Counted from the stretch's first letter, positions 52,750 through 61,362 are shown. The stretch: DNA of 64,000 nucleotides from Clostridium manihotivorum (GCF_004015185.1 NZ_CP025746.1:5783776-5847775); one strand, 5' to 3'. The notes: generated by a model from the sequence alone, not told the origin. Program-made: numbers and translations.

Positions 52750-53160
52750 TGTTAATCCTCCTTTATTAATGAAATGCATAAACTCTAAAACTTTATGCAT
52801 TTACCGAACTTCAAAATCAATTTTATAAAATATTGTAGCTATCTCTCGTACTATACTAAATATTACATTGGTTCACTCTCCAAAAAAGGTCCAAGCCAAA
52901 ATAGCAAAGACCTCTATTTAAACTGAATTTTATTCATATCTATATACTTAACTCAAAACAAGCTAATTATAGCAATTTACAGACAATTTTTCAACAAATA
53001 TAGATATAAAGTTTCAAATCCTATATCATTGTGCTGTTTATAACCAAATTTGCGAATTACTTAATACATCCTCAAGTATTGTTTATAATTAATATAGTAG
53101 AAAATTACAGTATAATATTGTTCCATTTTTTATTGAATAATGTGTTATAGTAACTTTAAT
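52750..53160. other. Gap between divergent prfC and acyltransferase genes, left part
   Basis: AT-rich sequence with no gene, no clear T-box or riboswitch, and no strong hairpin. Confidence 0.4.
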
Positions 53161-53169
53161 CCATGTGGC

Positions 53170-53201
53170 ATCACACAAAGCTTCACACAGTTTCACACAA
53201 T
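53170..53201 (+). promoter_or_regulatory. Three tandem 10-bp repeats TTCACACA
   Basis: ATCACACAAAG, CTTCACACAG and TTTCACACAA follow each other with a period of 10 bp, one DNA turn. They lie about 40 bases before a TATACT box (53239-53244) and 280 bases before the acyltransferase gene. The layout is that of a binding site for a regulator with tandem half-sites. Confidence 0.45.
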
Positions 53202-53306
53202 GATAAACTTTTTTTTAAAGATATCAGAAAACTCCTATTATACTATTTTTTTGTGCTAAAATAGTTTTTGTTAAAAGAATATTAACATTAAGATTGGATA
53301 ACTAAG

Positions 53307-53342
53307 GATGTATCACTTCATTTTAAGATGAGGTATAATATC
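53307..53342. repeat. Collapsed family B element (B5)
   Basis: GATGTATCACTTCA and TGAGGTATAATATC, the two ends of a B element, lie almost next to each other, as expected from an internal deletion. Confidence 0.5.
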
Positions 53343-53476
53343 CATATAATGGTTTTACATAATTTTTAGGAAAATATTAATTAAATTTTGATTGAGAGCC
53401 ACTATATAAAAATTATTATTGCTTTAATTTTGTAATTAAATCTAGGTGGTTCTTCTGAAAGTAGGAGGAGTTAATT

Positions 53477-54502
53477 ATGGGGAACTCAAAAAGAGTGGAC
53501 TACCTTGATATTGCAAAAGGCTTTTTAATCATTACAGTAATTCTTTGCCATAGCGATTTTCCTTTCGCTCAATATATGTATTGGTTTCATATGCCTGCAT
53601 TTTTTATAATTAGTGGATTGTTGTATAAGGACAAACTTAGCCTAAAATCTCAGGCGGTTAAATTTTTCATACCATATACAGCATTTTCAATTATAGATAT
53701 GATCTTAACCTTTATGACTAGTCCACAGGACTTATCTCTTGCAAACATAATTCATTACAGTTACGAACATATATATGCTGGTAAGATGATGCCTGGTGTA
53801 TTCTGGTTTATACCATGTCTGTTCCTTACAAAGGTTTTATTCCATTATGGTAAGAAGTTCTTATCCACTCCAGCACTTGTATTAATAATCAGCGGACTGT
53901 ATATTGCTGGTCATGCTTTCGTTTTAGCTACCGTTCCTGAAAATGTAGTTGACATAACTACAGCTAACTATATACCTTGGAACCTAGATGCATTAATGAT
54001 TACCTTACCATACTATGCTATAGGCTATTACTCAAAAGATATATTAAGATTTGCAAGTAGTAAAATAACTTTAATCATAAGTGGCTTACTTGCAATAAGC
54101 TATTTAAGATTAAATACAGTTTTTCAAGTATATTACTATATGAATATAAAGTACTCTGAGTTTAGATATTACTTTTTGGATCTTTTAGTACCATTGACTT
54201 TTACAGTATTTATAATATCTTTGAGCTATCATCTAAGTGCACTAAAACAGCTAAGTAAGATATCAAGCTTCTTTAAGCTTGTTGGTTCAAACTCACTTAT
54301 TATTATGTACTTGCATATACCATTAAATCATTACTTTGAAACATTATTTACTTATAACTACGTAATATTCACCCTAATAGGACTATTAATTCCTCTAGGC
54401 TTAGGGGTATTAATAAGTAAGAATGAACTGGCAGGTTTCATTTTTAAGGGTATTAATACATCATCATCATCCAAAAATCACTCAATGGGATTTGCTCATT
54501 AA
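53477..54502 (+). CDS. Membrane acyltransferase, family 3 (fucose-4-O-acetylase type)
   Basis: A 341-residue protein with about ten spans. The N-terminus is VDYLDIAKGFLIITVILCHSD, with the conserved His of the family, then MYWFHMPAFFIISGLLYKD, which is the pattern of YcfT/fucose-4-O-acetylase-like proteins. It probably acetylates a surface sugar. ATG preceded by GTAGGAGGAG. The leader upstream is long and contains tandem 10-bp repeats, so the gene may be regulated. Confidence 0.87.
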   Translation: MGNSKRVDYLDIAKGFLIITVILCHSDFPFAQYMYWFHMPAFFIISGLLYKDKLSLKSQAVKFFIPYTAFSIIDMILTFMTSPQDLSLANIIHYSYEHIYAGKMMPGVFWFIPCLFLTKVLFHYGKKFLSTPALVLIISGLYIAGHAFVLATVPENVVDITTANYIPWNLDALMITLPYYAIGYYSKDILRFASSKITLIISGLLAISYLRLNTVFQVYYYMNIKYSEFRYYFLDLLVPLTFTVFIISLSYHLSALKQLSKISSFFKLVGSNSLIIMYLHIPLNHYFETLFTYNYVIFTLIGLLIPLGLGVLISKNELAGFIFKGINTSSSSKNHSMGFAH

Positions 54503-54510
54503 ATCCCATA

Positions 54511-54555
54511 AATGCTAATGAAAAAGGCAGAAGCGTTTTTCATTAGCATTTTTTT
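54511..54555 (+). terminator. Terminator of the acyltransferase gene
   Basis: A 15-bp perfect stem AATGCTAATGAAAAA / TTTTTCATTAGCATT followed by TTTTT. It may also act on the convergent gene at 54570. Confidence 0.92.
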
Positions 54556-54569
54556 CGCCTCTACCTTTT

Positions 54570-55229
54570 CTATTCAAACTTTTTAATTCCACCCTTTGGT
54601 ACATGCAACTTATAGAAAAATACATCTACATTTTTGCCTGAGTATTCTCCTGATGTGGATTTATAAGTTCTTTTAAATACCTCTACATATCCAGTATTTA
54701 AATTGTCCTCTTCACTTACATTGCACTGCAAGGAGCTTATCTCCATATCGTAGGATTTCTCTCCCTGATTATCTACCTCAAACCTATAGTAACTTTCATC
54801 TTCGTAAGTAAAGGTACCTGCATAATAGTTGTCACTTTTCACTAGATTATATTTGTTATCTAGCTTTTCATTAAAGGTACTGGTTGCATCTATGCCCAAA
54901 TAGTCAAAATACTTTTTCCCCTTAAAAAAGTCGCTATCACTTTTAGACATTCCAAAGATAAATACTGCTAGTATTACTAAACCACCGAATATAGCTAAAA
55001 GTATTCCTGCTAGCTTTAAGGCTTTCAAGTCATCTTTTGAGTCAGATGTAAACTTCTTATTCATAGATGGATTCTTAACTTTATTCTTAGTTTTTATCAA
55101 AGATTCATTGTAGAACTTTTCCTTCTCTTTAGATACAGATTTGTTATTGAATCTTGAATTCTTTAATTTTGAAGGATTCTTGGGAGCTTGGTATATATTT
55201 TTATTTATGGCGGGTTTATTATCATCCAT
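54570..55229 (-). CDS. Single-span membrane protein in the ATP-grasp operon
   Basis: A 219-residue protein with a polar, Lys/Asn/Ser-rich cytoplasmic N-terminus (about 70 residues, PKNPSKLKNSRFNNKS), one membrane span (about 72-93, LAGILLAIFGGLVILAVFIFG) and an external beta-type domain (SFNEKLDNKYNLVKSDNYYAGTFTYEDESYYRFEVD). I do not recognise the family. It is the last gene of a five-gene unit and starts two bases after the ATP-grasp gene, its GGGGG site lying in that gene's end. It may anchor the product of the pathway or bind a partner outside the cell. Confidence 0.6.
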   Translation of the reverse strand: MDDNKPAINKNIYQAPKNPSKLKNSRFNNKSVSKEKEKFYNESLIKTKNKVKNPSMNKKFTSDSKDDLKALKLAGILLAIFGGLVILAVFIFGMSKSDSDFFKGKKYFDYLGIDATSTFNEKLDNKYNLVKSDNYYAGTFTYEDESYYRFEVDNQGEKSYDMEISSLQCNVSEEDNLNTGYVEVFKRTYKSTSGEYSGKNVDVFFYKLHVPKGGIKKFE

Positions 55230-55231
55230 AA

Positions 55232-57736
55232 TTAATTATCCCCCTCTCTTTCAATTGTATATAAAGGTGAATACATACATATGCTATCAGTTATTTTTGA
55301 TCCTACCCTAGTATATATTCCTGCAAAGTTATCTCCAACAATATAAGTTCCTATTATAGGATAGAGGTTTTCTGACCAAGTACCTGTATTGCACTTAACT
55401 GTAAACTTCAAGGTAGCTCCCTTCACCGTCTCCTGGAATACACAGTCATACTCTGGCAAATTATCTAACTCATAAGATAGTTTAATATCGCTGCCTTCTC
55501 TTCCTAAAAGAGGCTTCACAATATAGTTCTCATTTTTTAAGCTTGTTGGATCAAAGGTTGTATAAGGAATATATTTTACAATAAGCTTCTTTTCCTCTTC
55601 ACTATAAAAATCATATTTTAAAAGCTCATAAATTGCACTAAAAAAGCCCTTACTCTGTGGTATTATAGAAGAAACTGGATTTATTGAGAATATACTTTTA
55701 TTAATAAGTTCTCCTATAGCCTCCACCTCATATTTGGGATCAAAAAACCAATCTAAAGGATAAAACCTATAAAAGCAATCAATTTTTTTGCCATATAAAT
55801 AACATTGATCTTCTTTCACCTCTATGTCATATATACTTCCAGTTATTACCTCTATATCATTATCCTGAGCCTCTTCCGTATCTTCTCCCTTAATAGCTTC
55901 ATAAATACTATTAATGGTATACCAATCTTCATAGTAAGTCGCAGCTACTATAGCCACTGTACTTACGTTCTTCTTAGCTTTTAGATCTTTTAATATTTTA
56001 TTGAACTGCATCTTAATAAGCTTTGGCATTTCATTATTAATCGGAGTTATCTTCAAGCCTTTATTATCTTTAACACTTTCATAATAATACTTGTCAATCA
56101 CTGTACTTTCGAATATACCTGCAGGGGTTTCTGCATTTATCTCCAACACCTTCAGATTGCCGTACTTATCAAGCATCCAGTCCATTCTTCCTAAGAATAT
56201 AAGCTCATCAGTATACTCTCTCTTTATGGTTTCTTTAAGCTCTTCTATTCCAAGAATATCAGCATACATATCCAAGTTATTATATATAAGCTTAGTAGTC
56301 TTTTTGAAGATATAAGCTAATTCTTCTGTTGCAAGCTTCAATTCTTCAAACTTACTTTTGTCCATTAAAATTATATCTTCACTGATATAGTTATAATTCT
56401 TTGCATATATCCCAGTAAAGCCATGGTCCAACACTAACTTCTTAGTAAGGCTATGCAAATCAAGCTTTGACTTTGCAACCTCCATAAAACTTTTCTTTTT
56501 AACTTTTACCGAACTTATCCAAGTACTCTCTTCTTCCGTTAGATAATCATCATTCCACCTAATGCAGCTTCCTATGAATTTATGCCCGCTTAGAAATACT
56601 CCATAATTGCCAAAAGCTTCAACATCATAGCTAAACCTTCCATCATAGTATGGAGCTGTTTCAGCTTCTATTTCACAGAATTCTTGGAGTATAAAGGTTT
56701 TATTGTCCATTTCCTTCTTTACATAATCAAGGCTTTCCTTCCACTCCTCTTCACTATGAAGCTTTCCTATAAATACATCTATGCTATATCTTCCAAATAC
56801 AGGTTTTACCACATATTTGTTCTTATTATTAACAGCCTTATAGAAATTAGCTGCTTTCAAGATTTCTGTTCTTGGCAATACCGCTTTTATCACCTTAGCT
56901 TCTGCTTCACTAATCCTAAAGTCTTTGCTATCTACAAGGTTCCACAGATAAGCATATAAACTTTTGCATTGACCTATTATCACTCTAGGATCATTTAATA
57001 TAAGAACTTTTCCTAAGTCATGAAGTTTCAATATTTGCTCAAAATGCCTTACTTCATATAAAAATTCCGTAGGATACAATCTTATTATCACATCTATAGG
57101 TTTTCCAAAAACATATACTTTATCATCCGAAACATTAAAATTGTCTGGACCAGCTAGGATAAAAGAGTGCTTACTATCTTCTAATATATCTTTTAAGTAT
57201 ATTACAAGATGAGTTTCCTCATATCTTGAAGGAGCTGTTAAAAAGGCTATGTTTATCTTCTCCTTGTTAGGAAACTCTTTTGAGCATATTCTTTTTACAG
57301 TTTTATATAAATCATCATCAAAATTATCTCCAAAAGCATCTTCTACCTTGGAATTAAAACTGCATTCTCTTTGTGCACAAGGCTTATCATAGTTTAGTTC
57401 ACTATAGAAGATTCCATTTTCTTTTCTAAATCCGTCATACCTAACCCATAGAGTTTCAGGCAAACTCCTCTTTATAGCTATTATTTCATCCTTGTACTTA
57501 AAATCCGGTATAAAAGGCTTTAAGTCTTCAAATTCAGTATTTATATTAGATATAATTCTTTCTATAAGACCATTCAGAACTTCACTGCTATGCTTAAAGC
57601 TGTTTGCCACAGCTTCACTAATCAGCATTGGTTCATCGGAGAATACATCGTCCTCTCTGGTGGTATGTACCATATTGTACTTAAAAAGCATCATATCACT
57701 TAAACTTTTGTACCTATAACACTCCTCTATTTTCAT
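55232..57736 (-). CDS. Tandem glutathionylspermidine-synthase-like ATP-grasp protein
   Basis: About 834 residues. Both halves look like the C-terminal amidase-ligase (GSPS) ATP-grasp fold. First half: ETLWVRYDGF, SELNYDKPCAQRE, KYVVKPVFGRYSIDVFIG, ILQEFCEIE. Second half: GRMDWMLDKYGNLKVLEINAETPAGIFES, NYIVKPLLGREGSDIKL, VFQETV, YTRVGSKITDS. The second half keeps the LEINADTP-type and VKPLxGREG motifs that bind metal, substrate and ATP; in the first half the corresponding motifs are changed. This family joins amines to peptides or glutathione-like thiols. The start at 57734-57736 follows AGAGTG. Its gene neighbours are all of unknown function. Confidence 0.78.
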   Translation of the reverse strand: MKIEECYRYKSLSDMMLFKYNMVHTTREDDVFSDEPMLISEAVANSFKHSSEVLNGLIERIISNINTEFEDLKPFIPDFKYKDEIIAIKRSLPETLWVRYDGFRKENGIFYSELNYDKPCAQRECSFNSKVEDAFGDNFDDDLYKTVKRICSKEFPNKEKINIAFLTAPSRYEETHLVIYLKDILEDSKHSFILAGPDNFNVSDDKVYVFGKPIDVIIRLYPTEFLYEVRHFEQILKLHDLGKVLILNDPRVIIGQCKSLYAYLWNLVDSKDFRISEAEAKVIKAVLPRTEILKAANFYKAVNNKNKYVVKPVFGRYSIDVFIGKLHSEEEWKESLDYVKKEMDNKTFILQEFCEIEAETAPYYDGRFSYDVEAFGNYGVFLSGHKFIGSCIRWNDDYLTEEESTWISSVKVKKKSFMEVAKSKLDLHSLTKKLVLDHGFTGIYAKNYNYISEDIILMDKSKFEELKLATEELAYIFKKTTKLIYNNLDMYADILGIEELKETIKREYTDELIFLGRMDWMLDKYGNLKVLEINAETPAGIFESTVIDKYYYESVKDNKGLKITPINNEMPKLIKMQFNKILKDLKAKKNVSTVAIVAATYYEDWYTINSIYEAIKGEDTEEAQDNDIEVITGSIYDIEVKEDQCYLYGKKIDCFYRFYPLDWFFDPKYEVEAIGELINKSIFSINPVSSIIPQSKGFFSAIYELLKYDFYSEEEKKLIVKYIPYTTFDPTSLKNENYIVKPLLGREGSDIKLSYELDNLPEYDCVFQETVKGATLKFTVKCNTGTWSENLYPIIGTYIVGDNFAGIYTRVGSKITDSICMYSPLYTIEREGDN

Positions 57737-57848
57737 AAAATTCACTCTTTCATTTATAAGTAAGACTTTGCTCCGCACCGTACTGAAGTTAATCTATGCT
57801 TTAATAACCTTATAACTTAAGGCTTTATGCATATTTATAACTAATCAA

Positions 57849-58178
57849 CTAACTGGAGGAACTGGTCATCCTATCATGCTTATAACCATAAAGCCCTTTT
57901 CCATCCTGCCAAGCCTTCCAGCTATCTGAAGAAAACTTTGTTGCCTTTCCTCTTAACATTATAGGAACACTTGATGGAAATATTATTCCAGCAGATCCAG
58001 TGCCATGATAAGCATCATCTTTTTCAAATTGATCCACAGCCTGCTGCTCCTCATCTTCTGTAAGACTATTTGGAGTTGCTTTAACAATAAGCTTACCTTC
58101 ATTGTATAAAGGACTCGCTAAACTTACCGCAGTGGCTACTGACAGTGCTAAAGCTCTTTTTTTCCACTTCTCGTCCAT
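57849..58178 (-). CDS. Small secreted-type protein in the ATP-grasp operon
   Basis: A 109-residue protein with an N-terminal hydrophobic stretch (ALALSVATAVSLASP, residues 9-23) and a remainder rich in Gly and Ser: DDAYHGTGSAGIIFPSSVPIML, RGKATKFSSDSWKAWQDGKG and a Ser-rich end. I do not recognise it. In Bacillus and E. coli, GSPS-like ATP-grasp genes (such as ygiC) often sit next to small secreted Gly/Ser-rich proteins (ygiB and others) proposed as modification targets, and this could be the equivalent. It is 70 bp upstream of the ATP-grasp gene; the ATG follows GGAGATG. Confidence 0.6.
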   Translation of the reverse strand: MDEKWKKRALALSVATAVSLASPLYNEGKLIVKATPNSLTEDEEQQAVDQFEKDDAYHGTGSAGIIFPSSVPIMLRGKATKFSSDSWKAWQDGKGLYGYKHDRMTSSSS

Positions 58179-58191
58179 TCTCTTACATCTC

Positions 58192-58818
58192 CTAAAACTT
58201 TAAAATCTCTTGAACTATAACTTTATTTGCTTTTAGATATTCAAGATAGTACTTTACATCTTCTTTTACAAATTCCTTAGATATATACACTACTTTACTA
58301 ACTTTTAGTTCTTGTAAAACTTCTACAGGAGGCAACTCTTCCTCTGTTATCTCATATTGGTTATTAAACTTCATATAATCAACTAAATAATCCTCTTGAT
58401 AGCGTTCCTTGTCCAATATAAAGCAGTAAGCTTTAGGTTTTATAACCTTAAGCTTATCACTGTATAATAGTAGCTTCTCAGCCATACTTTCATCCCCTAC
58501 AATTCCAAAGGGATGAAATATATGATTGAAGGACAAAATAGGTTTTACAAAAGCTTCGTTATTCAAAAGCAATGCCAGATCTAAAGCTGTACTAGAATCA
58601 AAATCAATTATATACAAAGCATTAGAACTAAAAAACTTCTTTATTCTATTGAATATTTTTATGTTATCTAAACTAGGGCTGACTTCATCGCTTAAGGAAA
58701 AATCATTATAATTTTTTAAAGTGGCAAAAGGAGTCACTTTAAGATAACACTGAAATCCTTCCAAATCCTTTTGCCAACTATCATATACCTTATAAATATC
58801 TAATTCAGTTCTATTCAT
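58192..58818 (-). CDS. Uncharacterised protein of the ATP-grasp operon
   Basis: A 208-residue protein without signal peptide or membrane span. Alternating helices and strands (LYIIDFDSSTALDLALLLN, KVIKPKAYCFILDKERYQEDYL, VSKVVYISKEFVKEDVKYYLEYLKANKVIVQEIL) suggest an alpha/beta fold, but I recognise no catalytic motif. It precedes the small secreted protein by 13 bases and follows a 67-residue protein. The start has an AAAGGG site. Its function is unknown; the tight spacing argues that it works with the ATP-grasp enzyme. Confidence 0.62.
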   Translation of the reverse strand: MNRTELDIYKVYDSWQKDLEGFQCYLKVTPFATLKNYNDFSLSDEVSPSLDNIKIFNRIKKFFSSNALYIIDFDSSTALDLALLLNNEAFVKPILSFNHIFHPFGIVGDESMAEKLLLYSDKLKVIKPKAYCFILDKERYQEDYLVDYMKFNNQYEITEEELPPVEVLQELKVSKVVYISKEFVKEDVKYYLEYLKANKVIVQEILKF

Positions 58819-58840
58819 GATAACCCTTTATTTTACCTCT

Positions 58841-59044
58841 CTAGTACCCACTATTTTGAGTTGACTTGTAAGTAACTGCAAATACTCTTGTAAGATTTAT
58901 TATGTGATTATATCCACTTGTATCATTAAGTGTAAGATAATCTCCGTTCTGCTTTATTTCCTTTATCTCTATTGTGACGTCAGGAGTCTCACTATTATAA
59001 GAATCGATAGTATTATATATATAGCATTGAGTTATTCCATACAT
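58841..59044 (-). CDS. Small protein, first gene of the ATP-grasp operon
   Basis: A 67-residue, probably beta-rich protein (YGITQCYIYNTIDSY, DVTIEIKEIKQNGDYLTL, NHIINLTRVFAVTYKS). I do not recognise it. The ATG at 59042-59044 is ten bases from an AGAGG site and is more credible than a GTG three codons earlier, which lies against the site. It is followed after 22 bases by the 208-residue gene. A family C repeat lies just upstream. Confidence 0.55.
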   Translation of the reverse strand: MYGITQCYIYNTIDSYNSETPDVTIEIKEIKQNGDYLTLNDTSGYNHIINLTRVFAVTYKSTQNSGY

Positions 59045-59080
59045 TAATTTCACACCTCTTTATATTATTTTTGTGTTCTA

Positions 59081-59179
59081 TAGGTATCCTTTACGGAAAC
59101 TTAATTTATAAATGTTCGATAATACCGGCTTCTGGGGATTATCGGCATATATAAATTAATAGTTGAAGTTGGATACCTA
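59081..59179. mobile_element. Family C palindromic repeat (C3)
   Basis: A 99-bp element, ends TAGGTATCC and GGATACCTA, with core TTCGATAATACCGG / CCGGCTTCTGGGGATTATCGG. It is read in the opposite sense to C1 and C2 and defines a second subtype with C4. It lies 36 bases upstream of the ATP-grasp operon's first start, so it may carry or displace that promoter. Confidence 0.85.
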
Positions 59180-59431
59180 TATGTGCTTTGAAATTGATAT
59201 ATCTATTTTATAATATCTCCAATATTTATTAAATAGTAGTAATATAAATTTTACCTTAAGATTAATTATGTAGTACAAAAGTAAATATCAGTCATACATA
59301 TGATAAAGATATGATAGACTTGCTTTTATTACTCATAATTCTGTTTAGAATACATCCTATACAGCTTCTGACTCTATATTTTTATTGCTTATATGTATGT
59401 ATTCAAATAATGTTGGTTATAGTATTTAAAA
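59180..59431. other. AT-rich gap
   Basis: No gene or recognisable element. Confidence 0.4.
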
Positions 59432-59460
59432 GAAAAAACCTAGTCAAACTAATGACTAAG
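59432..59460 (-). terminator. Terminator of the second Cof-type gene
   Basis: Minus-strand stem CTTAGTCA / TGACTAGG (one mismatch-like G-T) followed by TTTTTT. Confidence 0.75.
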
Positions 59461-59532
59461 CTTTTCAATATTATTTATTAACTTCATTACTTATATTAAA
59501 TTACATATTTATATCGAATATTGTGTTTCAAA

Positions 59533-60366
59533 TTAAGCTTCATTCAATACAAACTTTTCTATTGCTTTAGCTACTCCTGAATTGGCATTAGTGTCTGTAA
59601 CATAATCAGCTTGTTTTTTGATGAATTCTTCAGCATTGCCCATAGCTATACCAAGTCCTGCGTACTGTATCATTGAAAGATCATTTTCACTATCCCCCAT
59701 ACAGATAACTTCTTCTTGTTTTATCCCAAGCATCTCAGCTAACCTTTTTACAGCAGTTCCTTTAGAAGTTCCTGCATTCATCACCTCAAAGTTATTTGTC
59801 CATGAGCTTACTACTTCTAAATCTGAGTATTGCTTAAGCTCCTCTTTAGCTTTCATAAGCTTATCTATGTCTTCCATTTCCACACAAATAGCTTTAAGTA
59901 TAGATCCTTCATGCTTCTTAAAGGCTTCTTTAAAATCAATTCCTTCATCAAACTTTATTCTCTTATCTTCTGGTAAATCTTTATTATTTACTTTATAGCC
60001 GTGATTTTCTCCAACTACTATTTCAGATATTAGGGTGTCCTCAGTATTGAAGTATGTTAAAAGATCATATTTCTTTATAACATTATATATTCTCTCCAAT
60101 TGATCTTGGTTTAAAGAAGATTTATATATAACTTCCTCAGTATCTTTCTCTCTTACATAAGCTCCATTTGAAGCTACTATAGGAGCTTTTATACCTATTA
60201 AATCAGCGTAAAACTTTGCTGAAGTAAAAAGTCTTCCTGTTGCAATAGCAACCTTTACTCCTTTTTCATAAGCTTGTAAAACAGCTTTTCTATTTTCTTC
60301 ACTTATACTACTTGGACTACTTAAAAGCGTACCGTCCATGTCTAAACATATTAACTTATATTTCAT
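59533..60366 (-). CDS. Cof-type HAD-IIB phosphatase
   Basis: A 277-residue paralogue of the gene at 49145. Motif I LICLDMDGTLLSS, motif II AIATGRLF, motif III Lys in TSKGTAVKRLAEMLG, motif IV GDSENDLSMIQYAGLGIAMGNAEEF. The cap carries YKSSLNQDQLERIYNVIKKYDL. A sugar phosphate or cofactor phosphate is the likely substrate. The ATG follows GGAGAGGTG. It is monocistronic with its own terminator; a family A repeat lies 100 bases upstream. Confidence 0.92.
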   Translation of the reverse strand: MKYKLICLDMDGTLLSSPSSISEENRKAVLQAYEKGVKVAIATGRLFTSAKFYADLIGIKAPIVASNGAYVREKDTEEVIYKSSLNQDQLERIYNVIKKYDLLTYFNTEDTLISEIVVGENHGYKVNNKDLPEDKRIKFDEGIDFKEAFKKHEGSILKAICVEMEDIDKLMKAKEELKQYSDLEVVSSWTNNFEVMNAGTSKGTAVKRLAEMLGIKQEEVICMGDSENDLSMIQYAGLGIAMGNAEEFIKKQADYVTDTNANSGVAKAIEKFVLNEA

Positions 60367-60465
60367 CAGTAGTTCACCTCTCCTGTTTTAACTATGATTT
60401 TAAGCCTGCCTGTTGCAATTACAGTATTTTTAAGACATAAAAGTAATGTCAATTTTAAAGTCCTG

Positions 60466-60849
60466 TGTTGAAATTAATTGGTTAATCATCCGATGCTTTA
60501 ATGAGCTTACGCAAAGAATTAATATGATTTTGTCATATTCCATGGCTAAAACTGTAAACTCACTACGTTCGAACAGTACAGTTTTACTCTTTATTTAACC
60601 ATTCACTTTATATAAATCTTATGTATCTTAATCATAAGTATATTAAGAATGCTATTAAAATAAAGAGTAAAAAGAGAGAATATGTCGCCTGCCAGAATTT
60701 CTTCACATACGTTCAGAAAAGGCAGATGCGCAAAAAATCCCTAATGAAGAACGTATTAGTGATTTTTAAAGCCATTACATCTGAAAAAATCATTTAATTC
60801 TAGCTGCTCGCTCATATAGCATCTCCTGTATAACCACTTAATTTCAACA
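60466..60849. mobile_element. Family A element, longest copy (A2) with nested D hairpin
   Basis: A 384-bp element bounded by TGTTGAAATTAATTGGTT and ACCACTTAATTTCAACA. It contains all segments seen in other copies: the TTCGAACAGTAC / TCCATGGCTAAAACTG block shared with A1 and A3, an AT-rich middle and D hairpin shared only with A3, and the block with GCATCTCCTG shared only with A1. A short frame with ribosome-binding site (60756-60815, minus) opens near its right end. No transposase is encoded. Confidence 0.85.
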
Positions 60850-61362
60850 ATACTATTAAAAATAATCCGAATTAAAACATCAAATAATAATGTTTGATAC
60901 TCTTATTTTTAAAAATATAAATTGCGGCTTCTAAGCTACATATTTATATTATAACAAATAATTCAATGCTTTACCCAAATCCATAAGTTTATTTATATGT
61001 TAAAATAAATTAATGTCAAGATTACAGTATCGATACTTTATGGATTAATGCATGCATGTATATAATAAAATTTCTATGTATCACAACTTCTAAAGTAATT
61101 TAAATTAATTGGTCGTCTAAACTATAAGGCTTCAATATGAAGTTTTTTTAAAAATATAACTTCTTATATTCTTAAACTTTTATATTGTAATATTTTTAAA
61201 TTGTTATAAATATAAGAAGTTAAGAATTTATTGATTCTATCAGGGTTTCAGAGATTTTATTCCTATTATTCTATAGATTTAGATTCTTTCTTCTGAAGCA
61301 TTGCAAATGCGTTTTGAAGATGCAATTAATACTTCACATTGCTTGTTTTGATGAGAGCTCAA
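60850..61362. other. AT-rich gap with a large inverted repeat
   Basis: Five hundred bases without a gene. AACTTCTTATATT at 61158-61170 is complementary to AATATAAGAAGTT at 61209-61221 (13 bp, 38-base loop), with no T-run. Confidence 0.5.

Noticed and set aside
52750..53476. T-box or amino-acid riboswitch before the acyltransferase gene
   Set aside because: No T-box bulge sequence and no specifier-like hairpin; the only structures are tandem 10-bp repeats and a collapsed B element.
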